A stretch of 64,000 bases of DNA. Origin: Sphingomonadales bacterium UBA2369 (lineage in GTDB: Bacteria > Pseudomonadota > Alphaproteobacteria > Sphingomonadales > Sphingomonadaceae). The number at the start of each line of letters is the position of its first letter. The first letter of the stretch is position 1. The DNA lies in contig DDTH01000011.1 in NCBI GenBank assembly GCA_002344055.1, positions 239,712 to 303,711 of the forward strand, given 5' to 3'. Shown in pieces: positions 52,475 to 61,377 of the stretch. Made by a program: the position numbers and the translations under genes. Below the pieces are notes generated by a model. The model saw nothing but the letters and a program-made list of their open reading frames with translations, searched no databases and was not told the origin of the DNA.

Positions 52475-53128
52475 ATGACCGGCGATTTCGGTCGCGCGAT
52501 CACGCCATTCCATCAATCGGGCGAATTTCTCGACGCGCATGGCCACCGGGCCATGCTGGATTGGGCGATGGCCAACAGGGAGCGCTTTCAGCCAGCGCTG
52601 ATCGCCGGCGGCATAGTCGATCCCACTCAGCGCCTTTGCGAGACGCTCCTGGACTTGGGTCCGATGGAAACCGTGCTGAAGCGCCGGTTCGAAGAAATGC
52701 TTCAAACAAGTTGGAAAAACACCCTGATCGGAGAGTTCCGCCTCGATTCGATCGAACTCAATCTCGCCGCCCATGGCGACGGCGCCCATTTCGCCGCCCA
52801 CAGGGACACCTTCTCGGGCGAGGCTCGCCTCCATGCCCGCGAGGCTGGGCATATCCAGCACGACCGCATGCTCAGCGCCGTCTATTATTTCCATCGCGAG
52901 CCGAAGGGCTTTTCCGGCGGCGAGCTTCGGCTGCACCCCTTTTCCTCAGCCGGCGGGCAAGGCGGCCATGTGGATATCCAGCCCTTGCAGAACAGCGTCG
53001 TGGCCTTTCCATCCTTTATCTTCCACGAGGTCCGGCCGGTTCACTGTCCGAGCCAGGCGTTTGAAGACTACCGGTTCGCGGTGAATTGCTGGTTCTGCAC
53101 CGACCTCGAGACTGGCAGCACTCAGTAG
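52475..53128 (+). CDS. 2-oxoglutarate/Fe(II)-dependent oxygenase (2OG-FeII_Oxy_3 type)
   Basis: A 217-residue protein. The iron facial triad is H109-x-D111 (AAHRDTF) and H184 (FIFHEVRPV), with R200 (DYRFAVNCW) for 2-oxoglutarate; the double-stranded beta-helix core has LSAVYYFHREPKGFSGGELRL. It has no signal peptide. The prolyl-4-hydroxylase-like fold suggests a peptide or small-molecule hydroxylase. It converges on a sulfotransferase-like gene. Confidence 0.85.
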   Translation: MTGDFGRAITPFHQSGEFLDAHGHRAMLDWAMANRERFQPALIAGGIVDPTQRLCETLLDLGPMETVLKRRFEEMLQTSWKNTLIGEFRLDSIELNLAAHGDGAHFAAHRDTFSGEARLHAREAGHIQHDRMLSAVYYFHREPKGFSGGELRLHPFSSAGGQGGHVDIQPLQNSVVAFPSFIFHEVRPVHCPSQAFEDYRFAVNCWFCTDLETGSTQ

Positions 53129-53143
53129 GCGCTGCCGCGGTGC

Positions 53144-54184
53144 TTATGTCGAGCGCAGCCTCAACGGTATGCCCGCACGCTCGGCAAAGCCGTGCGCCCA
53201 ATCCAGAGCGGCTTCGATCTCGGCACCATAAGCGAATTTCGCGGCCGCCTCATTCATCCGCCGTGCCGCCGGGTCGAACTTCTCCCCAGGGACCTTGGCC
53301 TCCTGCGCGAAGGCCGGGCCTCCGACGATCTCTGAAAGCATGTCGTCATCAATGTGGAGACCGAACAGATCCCACACTTTGCGCAGTGTAGGGCCGGGAG
53401 CGTCGAGCAGGTCGCTCGCTTCCACGACGGCAAAGCGCTCCGCATAACGACCACCCAGCAAGCGCGCGAAGTGACCCTGCTGCTCGAGCCACAAATATGC
53501 CGCCGCCTCGAGGTCCGTGAGCAAGGAGAGGTCCGGCGCGGGACTCGCCACGCATTGCCCATGCCGCTTGAGGAGCCCGGCCGTTGATCGAACCCATTTG
53601 CGACGGGTTGTGCCCCCAAGCGCAATCTTCAGCAGGTAGAGCGGGAGAGGCGCATACATGATGATTGCGCTGGCCCGCGGCCGAAGCGCGAGCAAGGGTT
53701 CGATCAAACTGTTTGCGGAATTGCTGAGCTTCAGAATCGTGACCTCGCCGGGACGATGAGGCCGCTGCATCAGGGCGAGAACAGCATCCAATTCAGAGTG
53801 GCGATCCGAAGCTCCTTCGGCCGCCGCGAGCAGCACGGAAAAATCCGCCAATATCTGTGGCTCTTGCAGGACGGCGGCCACGCCCTCCCTCTCCAGCGCA
53901 CGCCCCAACAGGGTCGAGCAGCAAAAAGCGGAATGGAAAATGAAATGGCAATCTCCGGCGGCAAGGGTCGCGGCAGGAGGAAGCGCGCTGATCGGCAGTT
54001 CCAGGCGAGGCACCCCGGGATCGACATATCTTGAGTCGATGAACGGAATTCGCCTCCGCGCGTCCCTCGACAGGCGCACGAACTCGACCATGGTACCGCG
54101 TTGCGTGATCCTGTGAGGGAGCCACTCGGGGCTTCCCATGACGATGGCCGGAGCATCAGGCCCCGGGGCTTGTGCTGACCTCAT
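53144..54184 (-). CDS. Sulfotransferase-like P-loop protein
   Basis: A 346-residue protein when started at ATG 54184; longer starts exist. FIFHSAFCCSTLLGRALEREG (residues 81-100) resembles the 5'-phosphosulphate-binding loop of sulfotransferases but is cysteine-rich. Downstream are ILKLSNSANSLI and IMYAPLPLYLLKIA, similar to the 3'-phosphate-binding strand-helix, and a helical C-terminus. PAPS binding is inferred, not proven. Start position uncertain. Confidence 0.65.
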   Translation of the reverse strand: MRSAQAPGPDAPAIVMGSPEWLPHRITQRGTMVEFVRLSRDARRRIPFIDSRYVDPGVPRLELPISALPPAATLAAGDCHFIFHSAFCCSTLLGRALEREGVAAVLQEPQILADFSVLLAAAEGASDRHSELDAVLALMQRPHRPGEVTILKLSNSANSLIEPLLALRPRASAIIMYAPLPLYLLKIALGGTTRRKWVRSTAGLLKRHGQCVASPAPDLSLLTDLEAAAYLWLEQQGHFARLLGGRYAERFAVVEASDLLDAPGPTLRKVWDLFGLHIDDDMLSEIVGGPAFAQEAKVPGEKFDPAARRMNEAAAKFAYGAEIEAALDWAHGFAERAGIPLRLRST

Positions 54185-54188
54185 GGCG

Positions 54189-54448
54189 TCACCGCAGCGG
54201 ACCCAGATGCTCGCCCGGGGGGATCGGCCCGCCAGCCCGGGCAAGTTCGGCGCCGATCATCGAGGCGCCGGGCCGCAACAACAGATCGAGCCGCCCACCG
54301 TCCGCAAACGCTGGCCGAAATCGAATTGGCGCAAACTGACCACAGCCGTCTCACTACGCGGGCGGATGGCGGCTCGCAACGGCATGCCGGCGCCGACCGG
54401 ATCGCCCCGGACGACAGGCCGCTTGCTTTCCAGCCCTTCTCGCGTCTC
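54189..54448 (-). pseudogene. Gene relic between pilZ and the sulfotransferase-like gene
   Basis: Directly after the PilZ stop the minus strand keeps protein-like sequence with no start: LESKRPVVRGDPVGAGMPL and AVVSLRQF in one frame, then, after what looks like a one-base shift near 54340, FAPIRFRPAFADGGRLDLLL and IGAELARAGGPIPPGEHLG in another, ending at a stop five bases before the sulfotransferase-like start. It is most simply the frameshifted 3' end of a lost gene. Confidence 0.35.
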
Positions 54449-54808
54449 TCAATAAATCCGCTGCGGCCCGAAATGGCCGCGGGGGGCGGCTTTGCGTTCG
54501 TTTTCGGTGAGCTGGTCGATCACCGCACGGTGGATCGGGGTCGAGAATTCGAAGCCGGCCTTGCCCTCTTCGACCCACACGACGCGGCTCTTCAGCGCCT
54601 CGATGCCGGGCAGTTTGAGGTACACGACCTGGCCCTGTTCGAGCGGCAGGTCGCACTTGGCGGCATAGCCATCGGTCGACAGGTTCAGCACTTCGGCATC
54701 GACGATCGCCGCGCCCGGCTCGCGCAGGCTCGCGGCAAGATTGACGATGCGCCGCTCCGCACGGCGGCCATCCGCGGGGGGGAGCATGGCGAGCTGGCCT
54801 TTGTGCAT
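54449..54808 (-). CDS. PilZ-domain protein
   Basis: A 119-residue protein starting at ATG 54808 (MHKGQ). The c-di-GMP-binding motifs are RRAERR (RxxxR) and LNLSTDGYAAKCD (D/NxSxxG), followed by the beta-barrel (GQVVYLKLPG, SRVVWVEEGKAGFEF). It is a likely c-di-GMP receptor and could respond to the EAL protein at 38468-39748. A longer in-frame start lies at 54853. Confidence 0.9.
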   Translation of the reverse strand: MHKGQLAMLPPADGRRAERRIVNLAASLREPGAAIVDAEVLNLSTDGYAAKCDLPLEQGQVVYLKLPGIEALKSRVVWVEEGKAGFEFSTPIHRAVIDQLTENERKAAPRGHFGPQRIY

Positions 54809-54929
54809 GGCTGTTCCGTTCAGACACCGGTGGACACGCCGCTTATCCGACATGTGCGTTAGGCATTGGTAAACAAGCAAAAGTCGCCGCGCCGGGGGCA
54901 AAGAGGGAGCAAAGCGGGGGAGACGCTCG

Positions 54930-56366
54930 TTGGCCCTGTTCAACCGTCTGTGCCGGAGTTGCGTCTTGTCCCTGCTGAACCGCCCGAAAGCCGCCGCCGC
55001 GGCGCTTGCCATCGCCCTGATCATGCCCGCCTGCTCCTCCGGCGGCGATGGCGGATTGCCGGCCGCGCAGGCAGACGGCGTCACGCCCGAAATGCTGCAG
55101 GCGGCGGTGCAGGACGACGATACGCGCCGCTTCTACGAGGCGCGGCAGTGGCAGTCGGCGTGGAGCGAGGAAGCGGCCGGGCAATTGCGCGCCGCCCTGA
55201 ACAATGCCGTCCGGCACGGCCTGAACCCCGCCACCTTCGCAGAAGGGCTGGACGCGGCCGGATCGCCCGCCGAGCGCGACGTGGCGCTGACCAAGGCGGC
55301 AATGGCCTATGCCAATGCGCTCGCCCATGGCCGGGTCGATCCGGCGCGGCTGTTCAATGTCTATACCCTGCCGCGCAACCGGGTGGACATTCCCGCCGGT
55401 CTCGCCGAAGCGGTGGGCCGGGGCGATGCGAGCCGCTGGATCGAGAGCCTGGCACCGCAGGACGAAGAATATCTGGCTTTGTCCGATGCCTATGTCGGGC
55501 AATTGCAGGCGGCGCAGCAGCCGCAGCCCGCACCTGCCGAGACTGGCAATGCCGCCCAGCCCAAGGAGAAAGGCGCGCAGATCGCACCGCCGGAAGTGCC
55601 TCGCGACCGGGCGGTCGTGCTGGCCGCCAACCTGGAGCGCCGCCGCTGGCTGGAGCGCGACCCGGCCCGCACGCGGATCGACGTGAACACCGCCGCGACC
55701 TTCCTGCGCTACATTCGCGACGGCGCGGTGGCGGATCAGCGGGTGGTGGTGAATGGCGAGCCGGGCTGGGAAACGCCGCAGCTGCAATCGCCCTTGTTCC
55801 GGCTGTCGGCCAATCCCGACTGGACAGTGCCCGCTTCGATCGAGCGCGCCGAACTGGGCAATCTCAGCCCCGCCGCGCTCGCCCGCCGCAACATGGCGCG
55901 CGAAAATGGCCGGCTGGTGCAGCAGCCGGGGCCGAACAACGCGCTCGGCCTGGTCAAGTTCGACATGCGCAACGACCACGCCATCTATCTGCACGATACG
56001 CCCAGCAAGGCGGCATTCGGGCAGGAGGAACGCCACCTGAGTCACGGCTGCGTGCGGGTGAACGACGCGCTCGGCTTCGCCCGGATGATCGCCGATCACC
56101 ATGGCAAACGCGCGGAACTGGACGCGGCGCTCGGCCAGCGGGAGCAGGAAACGACCTTCATCGATCTCGGCGCGGAGATTCCCGTGCGGCTGCTCTATCA
56201 CACCGCCTATCTGGACGGCGGCGGGCTGGTCTTCGCCCCGGACATTTACGGCTGGGACGCGAAGATCGCGGAAGCGCTCGGCATGCCCGTGCCACCCGCC
56301 AGCGCCGATGCCGAGCGCCGGGCGGAGCAGCGCCGCCGCAATCGCGGCTCGGACGTCGGGCCGTAA
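54930..56366 (+). CDS. L,D-transpeptidase, YcbB-like
   Basis: A 478-residue exported protein with an apparent TTG start (GGGGGAG upstream). A hydrophobic signal with a weak lipobox (MPAC) precedes a peptidoglycan-binding-like region and the YkuD catalytic domain, with C374 in LSHGCVRVND. A Pro/Gln-rich linker (QQPQPAPAETG) separates them. It forms 3-3 peptidoglycan cross-links or attaches proteins to peptidoglycan. Confidence 0.88.
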   Translation: MALFNRLCRSCVLSLLNRPKAAAAALAIALIMPACSSGGDGGLPAAQADGVTPEMLQAAVQDDDTRRFYEARQWQSAWSEEAAGQLRAALNNAVRHGLNPATFAEGLDAAGSPAERDVALTKAAMAYANALAHGRVDPARLFNVYTLPRNRVDIPAGLAEAVGRGDASRWIESLAPQDEEYLALSDAYVGQLQAAQQPQPAPAETGNAAQPKEKGAQIAPPEVPRDRAVVLAANLERRRWLERDPARTRIDVNTAATFLRYIRDGAVADQRVVVNGEPGWETPQLQSPLFRLSANPDWTVPASIERAELGNLSPAALARRNMARENGRLVQQPGPNNALGLVKFDMRNDHAIYLHDTPSKAAFGQEERHLSHGCVRVNDALGFARMIADHHGKRAELDAALGQREQETTFIDLGAEIPVRLLYHTAYLDGGGLVFAPDIYGWDAKIAEALGMPVPPASADAERRAEQRRRNRGSDVGP

Positions 56367-56408
56367 CCGCTCTTTAGCGGCGGCGGCGGGCGCGCTATGC
56401 CGGGCGCC

Positions 56409-57053
56409 ATGACGCGCCCGCTGCTGCACGATTATTTCCGCTCCTCCGCCGCCTATCGCGTGCGGATCGCGCTCAAGCTGAAGGGCGTGGAATATGACAG
56501 CGTCAGCGTCGATCTGCGCACCGGCGAGCAGTCGAGCGACGCCTATCGCGCCCGCAATCCGCAGGGGCTGGTGCCGATGCTGGAAATTGACGGGCACAGC
56601 CTGACGCAGAGCCTGGCGATCATCGACTATCTCGACGCGACCCGGCCCGAGCCGCGACTGGTGCCTGCGGACGCGGCCGACCGCGCGCATGTGCTGGCCA
56701 TGGCGCTGGTCATTGCCTGCGACATCCACCCGCTGAACAATCTGCGCGTGCTGCGCTACCTGCAGCACGAGCTGGGGCAGGACGAACCCGCGCGGAACAG
56801 CTGGTACGCACACTGGATCACCGAGGGCCTGACCGCGCTCGAAACGCTCGCCGCGCCGCGCGCCGGGCGCTTCCTGTTCGGCGACGCGCCGGGCCTCGCG
56901 GACATCTGCCTGGTGCCGCAACTCTACAATGCGCGCCGTTTCGACGTGCCGCTGGACGCCTATCCGGTCTTGCTTCGCGCCGAGCAGCAAGCCAACAAAC
57001 TGGACGCCTTCATTGCGGCGCACCCCGACAGGGTGGCGGCGCTCGCGAACTGA
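56409..57053 (+). CDS. maiA: Maleylacetoacetate isomerase (zeta-class GST)
   Basis: A 214-residue zeta GST starting at ATG 56409. SSAAYRVRIALKLKG is the diagnostic catalytic Ser-Ser motif; NPQGLVPMLEIDG and LTQSLAIIDYLDAT form the glutathione site, and GDAPGLADICLVPQLYNARRF the C-terminal helix motif. It isomerises maleylacetoacetate to fumarylacetoacetate in tyrosine breakdown. Upstream of a class II aldolase-like gene. Confidence 0.94.
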   Translation: MTRPLLHDYFRSSAAYRVRIALKLKGVEYDSVSVDLRTGEQSSDAYRARNPQGLVPMLEIDGHSLTQSLAIIDYLDATRPEPRLVPADAADRAHVLAMALVIACDIHPLNNLRVLRYLQHELGQDEPARNSWYAHWITEGLTALETLAAPRAGRFLFGDAPGLADICLVPQLYNARRFDVPLDAYPVLLRAEQQANKLDAFIAAHPDRVAALAN

Positions 57054-57067
57054 CTGGGGAGACTGAC

Positions 57068-57886
57068 ATGGGCCGCGTGGACGCCATCAACCGGGGCATG
57101 GACCAGGCCAGCCCGCTCGCCTCTGTCGAGATTCCGTCGCTGCAGGGCCGGGTCAGCGAGGAGGAATGGAAGGTCCGCGTCGATCTCGCCGCCGCTTACC
57201 GCATGGTCGCGCATTTCGGCTGGGACGATCTGATCTTCACGCACCTCTCGGCGCGCGTGCCGGGGCCGGACCATCATTTCCTGCTCAACCCCTATAATCT
57301 GATGTTCGAGGAAGTGACCGCCTCGTCGCTGGTGAAGGTCGATCAGCACGGCAATCCGGTCGAGCCGACGCCGTTCATCACCAATCCGGCCGGCTTCGTC
57401 ATCCACTCAGCCCTGCACATGGGCCGCGAGGATGCGGGCGCGGTGATGCACCTCCATACGCCGCACGGACAGGCCGTGTCGGTGCACAGCGACGGCCTGC
57501 TACCGCTGACCCAGACGGCGATGCTCGTCCGGCACGAGATCGGCTTCCACGATTATGAGGGTGTCGCGGTCGACCTGGCCGAGCGCGAGCGGCTGGTCGA
57601 GGATCTGGGCGACAAGAATCTGATGCTGCTGCGCAATCACGGCACCCTCGCGATCGGCGCCAATGTCGGCGAATGCTTCATCAAGCTCTATTATTTCGAG
57701 CGCGCCTGCCAGGCCCAGGTGATGGCGCTGAGCGCCGGCACGGAGAATATCAACAACCCGCCCCAGGGCGCGCCGGAAGTGACGGCGCAACAGGGCGCGG
57801 CGGGGCTGAAAGTGGTGGCGAATCTGCTGGCCTGGCCGGCCTTGCTGCGCAAGGCGCACCGGCTGGATCCGGGGTTCGCGACCTAG
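57068..57886 (+). CDS. Class II aldolase/adducin-family protein
   Basis: A 272-residue protein. The fold's metal-binding HLHTPHG and RNHGTLAIG motifs, the THLSARVPGPDHHFLLNPY phosphate/substrate loop, and the Glu region are conserved. Related enzymes include L-fuculose-phosphate aldolase and ribulose-phosphate 4-epimerase, but the sequence belongs to a longer family of uncertain substrate. Follows maiA by 14 bases. Confidence 0.88.
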   Translation: MGRVDAINRGMDQASPLASVEIPSLQGRVSEEEWKVRVDLAAAYRMVAHFGWDDLIFTHLSARVPGPDHHFLLNPYNLMFEEVTASSLVKVDQHGNPVEPTPFITNPAGFVIHSALHMGREDAGAVMHLHTPHGQAVSVHSDGLLPLTQTAMLVRHEIGFHDYEGVAVDLAERERLVEDLGDKNLMLLRNHGTLAIGANVGECFIKLYYFERACQAQVMALSAGTENINNPPQGAPEVTAQQGAAGLKVVANLLAWPALLRKAHRLDPGFAT

Positions 57887-58365
57887 CGCGGCTGGAGAGT
57901 CGCCCAGATCACGACCCGGCGGTTGTCCGCTTCACTCTCCCCGTGACGTTCGGCGGGCTGCGGCCGCGAGACTCCAGCCAGAAGGATGTTGATCGCGGCA
58001 CGCGGCAACCCTTTGCTGAGCAGATATTGCCGGATCGCTGTCGCTCGCTGACGCGATAGGGGCAGGTCGTCAGCCTCAGCCTCTGACCGATCCGAGTGCG
58101 CCTCCAAAAGATAGATCGGCTCGCCGGCACCGCCGCCGCCCCTGTGATAGGCGTGCCAATTCGCCGCAAGGAAATCGAGTGCGCGCCGCGCGCGTTCGGT
58201 CAGTGCCGCGTCGTTGCCATCGAAATAGATGTAGGTTGGATGAGGCCCGATCGTCGGACAGGCCGTATCCACTCGATACTGCGCGCCGTTGGGGCATATT
58301 TTCCAGCCATCCGGAGCAGGCTGGCCTCCTGTCATGGTCGCGACCAGCAGGAGGGCTCCTCCCAT
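57883..58365 (-). CDS. OmpA-family domain protein after rpoN
   Basis: A 160-residue protein starting at ATG 58365 in a TGATG overlap with the rpoN stop. A short hydrophobic N-terminus (GGALLLVATMTGG) may be a weak signal; the mature part has CPTIGPHPTYIYFDGNDAALTERARRALDFLA and an OmpA-like segment EAHSDRSEAEADDLPLSRQRATAIRQYLLSKG, ending NRRVVIW. It occupies the place where hpf usually follows rpoN. Its end overlaps the convergent aldolase-like gene by four bases. Confidence 0.8.
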   Translation of the reverse strand: MGGALLLVATMTGGQPAPDGWKICPNGAQYRVDTACPTIGPHPTYIYFDGNDAALTERARRALDFLAANWHAYHRGGGGAGEPIYLLEAHSDRSEAEADDLPLSRQRATAIRQYLLSKGLPRAAINILLAGVSRPQPAERHGESEADNRRVVIWATLQPR

Positions 58366-59888
58366 CACGCCGCCCGCGCCCCGATCGCTTTCTGCCGCCG
58401 ACGCTGCACGGACGAACCGATGCCGATCGCCTCGCGATATTTGGCCACCGTGCGGCGGGCGATGTCGAAACCCTCCGCTTTCAGCAGGTCGACCAGGCTG
58501 TCGTCGCTGAGGATCGCGTTGGGGCTTTCGGCGACACACAGGGCGCGGATGCGACTCTTGACCGCTTCGGCGGAGACGCCTTCGCCGCCGGCGCTGTCCT
58601 CGGTCGCGGCGGTGCGGATGCCGCTGGTGAAAAAATATTTCAGCTCGAACAGGCCGCGGTCGCAGCTGAGATATTTGTTCGAGGTGACGCGGCTGATCGT
58701 GCTCTCATGCAGCCCGACTTCCTCGGCGATCTGTCGGAGGGTCAGCGGTTTCAGGAAAGCGACACCGCCGCGGAAGAAGCCGTCCTGCTGCTTCACGATT
58801 TCGGTCGCGACCTTCACGATCGTGCGCGCGCGCTGGTCGAGCGCCTTCATCAGCCAGTTCGCGTCGGCCAGACATTCCTGCAGCCAGGCCTTGGACTTCT
58901 TGTCCTGAGCGCCGCCCGACAGCTCGGCATAATAGGTGCGGTTGACCAGCAATTTGGGCAGGCTGGCGCTGTTCAGCTCGACCGCCCAGCCCATGCCGCG
59001 GCGGGAGATGAACACGTCCGGCGCGACCGCATCGACACGGTCATCGCCGCTGTCGAACCGGAGGCCGGGCTTGGGATCGTAGGCGCGCAGCTCGCGGATC
59101 ATGTCGGCCAGATCCTCGTCATCGACCTGGCAGATGCGCTTCAGCGCGGCGAAATTGCCCTTGGCGAGATAATCGAGATTGGCGATCAGCCGGACCATGC
59201 AGGGATCGTAGCGGTCCGCCTCCTTCGCCTGGATGGCCAGGCATTCGGCCAGGTTGCGCGCGGCGATGCCGGGCGGATCGAAGGTCTGGACGAGGCCCAG
59301 CACCCGCTCCACCTCCGCGAGCGGCACGCCGATCCGCTGCGCGAATTCGGGCAAGGCGCCGGATAGGTAGCCGGTCTCGTCGACCATCTCGATCAGCAAT
59401 TCGGCGATGGCGAGATCGAGGCCGGACAATGTCTCGCCCGCCTGCCGCCGGAGGTGATCGTGCAACGTGTCGCCCGACGCGGCGAAGGCATCGAAATCCG
59501 GCCCGTCCTCCGGCGCGGCGCCATTGCCGGTGCCGCCCATGCCGAGGCCGCCATCGCCGCCCATGCCGATCCGGTCGGCGGCGCTGTCCTGATGGAAATC
59601 CTCGCCGCCGACATCGACGTCGAGCGCGCCGTCGCCGGCAGGCGCGTCGCTGGCGGCGATTTCCTCGGGAGGCGCGGCCGGTTCGAAATCCGGCTCCGGG
59701 GCCTGGGCGGCCGGGCCGTCCTCGGCCGGTCCGCCGGTGTCGAGCAAAGGATTGCGCTCGAGTTGTTCGGCGATGAAGCCCTCAATCTCCAGATTGGACA
59801 AAGCCAGCAGCTTGATCGCCTGCTGCAACTGCGGCGTCATCACCAGCGACTGGGACTGGCGCAGGTCGAGGCGTGGCGCGAGGCTCAT
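58365..59888 (-). CDS. rpoN: RNA polymerase sigma-54 factor RpoN
   Basis: A 507-residue protein. Region I is LRQSQSLVMTPQLQQAIKLLALSNLEIEGFI, followed by a Gly/Asp/Ala-rich acidic region II (residues 60-140), the core-binding domain, the helix-turn-helix (LRQIAEEVGLHESTISRVTSNKYL) and the RpoN box ARRTVAKYRE at the C-terminus. It directs transcription from -24/-12 promoters with AAA+ activators. Its placement after lptB is the usual rpoN locus. Confidence 0.97.
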   Translation of the reverse strand: MSLAPRLDLRQSQSLVMTPQLQQAIKLLALSNLEIEGFIAEQLERNPLLDTGGPAEDGPAAQAPEPDFEPAAPPEEIAASDAPAGDGALDVDVGGEDFHQDSAADRIGMGGDGGLGMGGTGNGAAPEDGPDFDAFAASGDTLHDHLRRQAGETLSGLDLAIAELLIEMVDETGYLSGALPEFAQRIGVPLAEVERVLGLVQTFDPPGIAARNLAECLAIQAKEADRYDPCMVRLIANLDYLAKGNFAALKRICQVDDEDLADMIRELRAYDPKPGLRFDSGDDRVDAVAPDVFISRRGMGWAVELNSASLPKLLVNRTYYAELSGGAQDKKSKAWLQECLADANWLMKALDQRARTIVKVATEIVKQQDGFFRGGVAFLKPLTLRQIAEEVGLHESTISRVTSNKYLSCDRGLFELKYFFTSGIRTAATEDSAGGEGVSAEAVKSRIRALCVAESPNAILSDDSLVDLLKAEGFDIARRTVAKYREAIGIGSSVQRRRQKAIGARAA

Positions 59889-59970
59889 CGCCGGCCCTTA
59901 TTCCACGCGATTCTTACCTTGTCATTGCCGAACAAGCAGGAATCGTGCCCAGATCGGCTTTTTCCCGTCT

Positions 59971-60762
59971 TTACAGCGCGAAGCTCTCGCCCAGATACAG
60001 GCGGCGGACATTCTCGTCCTTGACGAGATCCTCGGGCGAGCCGGCGAACAGCACCTGGCCACCATAGATGATGCAGGCGCGATCGACGATGTCGAGCGTC
60101 TCGCGGACATTGTGATCGGTGATCAGCACACCGATGTCGCGCGTCTTCAGGTCTATGATCAGATCGCGAATGTCGCTGATCGAAATCGGGTCGATGCCAG
60201 CGAAGGGCTCGTCGAGCAGCATGATCGACGGGTTGGCCGCGAGCGCGCGGGCAATCTCGCAGCGTCTCCGCTCGCCGCCCGACAGCGCCGTCGCTGGTGC
60301 ATCGCGCAGCCGCTCGATGTGGAACTCGCCGAGCAATTGCTCCAGCCGGTCGCGCCGCGCCTTCTTGTCCGGCTCCGCAATCTCCAGCACCGCCATGATG
60401 TTCTGGGCCACAGTGAGGCCGCGGAAGATCGAGGTTTCCTGCGGCAGATAGCCGAGGCCCAATATGGCGCGCCGGTACATTGGCAGACCGGTAATATCCT
60501 CCCCGTCCAGCAGCACGCGGCCGCTGTCCGGCTTCACCAGCCCCATGACCGAATAGAAGCAGGTGGTCTTGCCCGCGCCGTTCGGGCCGAGCAGGCCCAG
60601 CACTTCGCCGCGCTCCACGGAGAGCGAGACGTCCGACAGCACCACCTTCTTGTCGTACGACTTCGCGATCGAGACGACGGAAAGCCCGCGCACCGACGCG
60701 CTCGCCGCCGCGTTGACGCCCGCATTCTCGGCTTCGCGCTGGATCGATGTCGCTTCGTTCAT
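59971..60762 (-). CDS. lptB: LPS export ABC transporter ATP-binding protein LptB
   Basis: A 263-residue ATPase with Walker A LGLLGPNGAGKTTC, signature ALSGGERRRCEIARAL and Walker B SIMLLDEPFAGIDP. The switch and LptF/G-contact segment PQETSIFRGLTVAQNI is characteristic. A 25-residue N-terminal extension is longer than in E. coli. It powers LptFG to extract lipopolysaccharide. Between lptA and rpoN in the expected order. Confidence 0.95.
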   Translation of the reverse strand: MNEATSIQREAENAGVNAAASASVRGLSVVSIAKSYDKKVVLSDVSLSVERGEVLGLLGPNGAGKTTCFYSVMGLVKPDSGRVLLDGEDITGLPMYRRAILGLGYLPQETSIFRGLTVAQNIMAVLEIAEPDKKARRDRLEQLLGEFHIERLRDAPATALSGGERRRCEIARALAANPSIMLLDEPFAGIDPISISDIRDLIIDLKTRDIGVLITDHNVRETLDIVDRACIIYGGQVLFAGSPEDLVKDENVRRLYLGESFAL

Positions 60763-60846
60763 AAGGCCCGGGTGGACTTAGGCGATGGAAGGGGCCGCCT
60801 CAAGCCGGGCGCTTGCATTTGCCGGCGCGTCGCCTCGCGACCCCGT

Positions 60847-61377
60847 TCAGGTCTGCGGAACGGTGAAGCGGCCGGTCACGCGGCCGGTCGGGCTGGTCGA
60901 ACTGCCCGGCGCGCCGGGGGCGCCGCCGTCGAGCACGGCGCGGCCGGTATTGAGGTCATAGACCAGGCGCCCGCCATTCAGATTGCCATCCGGATTCCTG
61001 AGCGAGACATTGCCCATCAGAGTGATGATCTTCGCGCGCAGATCGTAAATGCCGGTATTGCCGCGGATCGTCTCGGTCGGGCTGGTCACCACCACGCCGC
61101 CGGTCGCGTCGACCCGCTCGATCGAGTTGGCGCCTTCTCCATACGCGACTGTCACCCGCTCCGCCTGAAGCCGCAACCGGCCTTGCCGAATATCGACATT
61201 GCCGGACGCAATCGCTCGGGCGGCGCGATCGTTCACCTCGATCCGGTCCGACGCGATATCGACCGGCGCGTTGGTGTCGTGATTCTTCAGGCCCGAGCCG
61301 ACGCCCTGCTGCCCGATCGCGGGCACGGCCACCAGGATGGCGGCGACGGAAAGAGCAAGAGGAAGGCGGCGCATCAT
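60847..61377 (-). CDS. lptA: LPS transport periplasmic protein LptA
   Basis: A 176-residue protein with a signal peptide (VPAIG-Q) and an OstA/jelly-roll-like beta fold: APVDIASDRIEVNDRAARAIASGNVDIRQGRLRL, GNTGIYDLRAKIITLMGNVSL, GGRLVYDLNTGRA. It bridges the periplasm between LptC and LptD. Overlaps the lptC stop (ATGA at 61374-61377). Confidence 0.93.
   Translation of the reverse strand: MMRRLPLALSVAAILVAVPAIGQQGVGSGLKNHDTNAPVDIASDRIEVNDRAARAIASGNVDIRQGRLRLQAERVTVAYGEGANSIERVDATGGVVVTSPTETIRGNTGIYDLRAKIITLMGNVSLRNPDGNLNGGRLVYDLNTGRAVLDGGAPGAPGSSTSPTGRVTGRFTVPQT

Noticed and set aside
52287..52478. 63-codon frame between tRNA-Thr and the oxygenase
   Set aside because: TTG start without a ribosome site, no family pattern, and overlap with the oxygenase start; left as gene-poor DNA.
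54843..57023. 726-codon minus-strand frame
   Set aside because: Antisense to the L,D-transpeptidase and maiA, which have clear motifs; Arg/His/Gln-rich shadow composition.
57883..58539. Longer start of the OmpA-like gene inside rpoN
   Set aside because: Would overlap rpoN by 175 bases; the ATG at 58365 fits the operon spacing.
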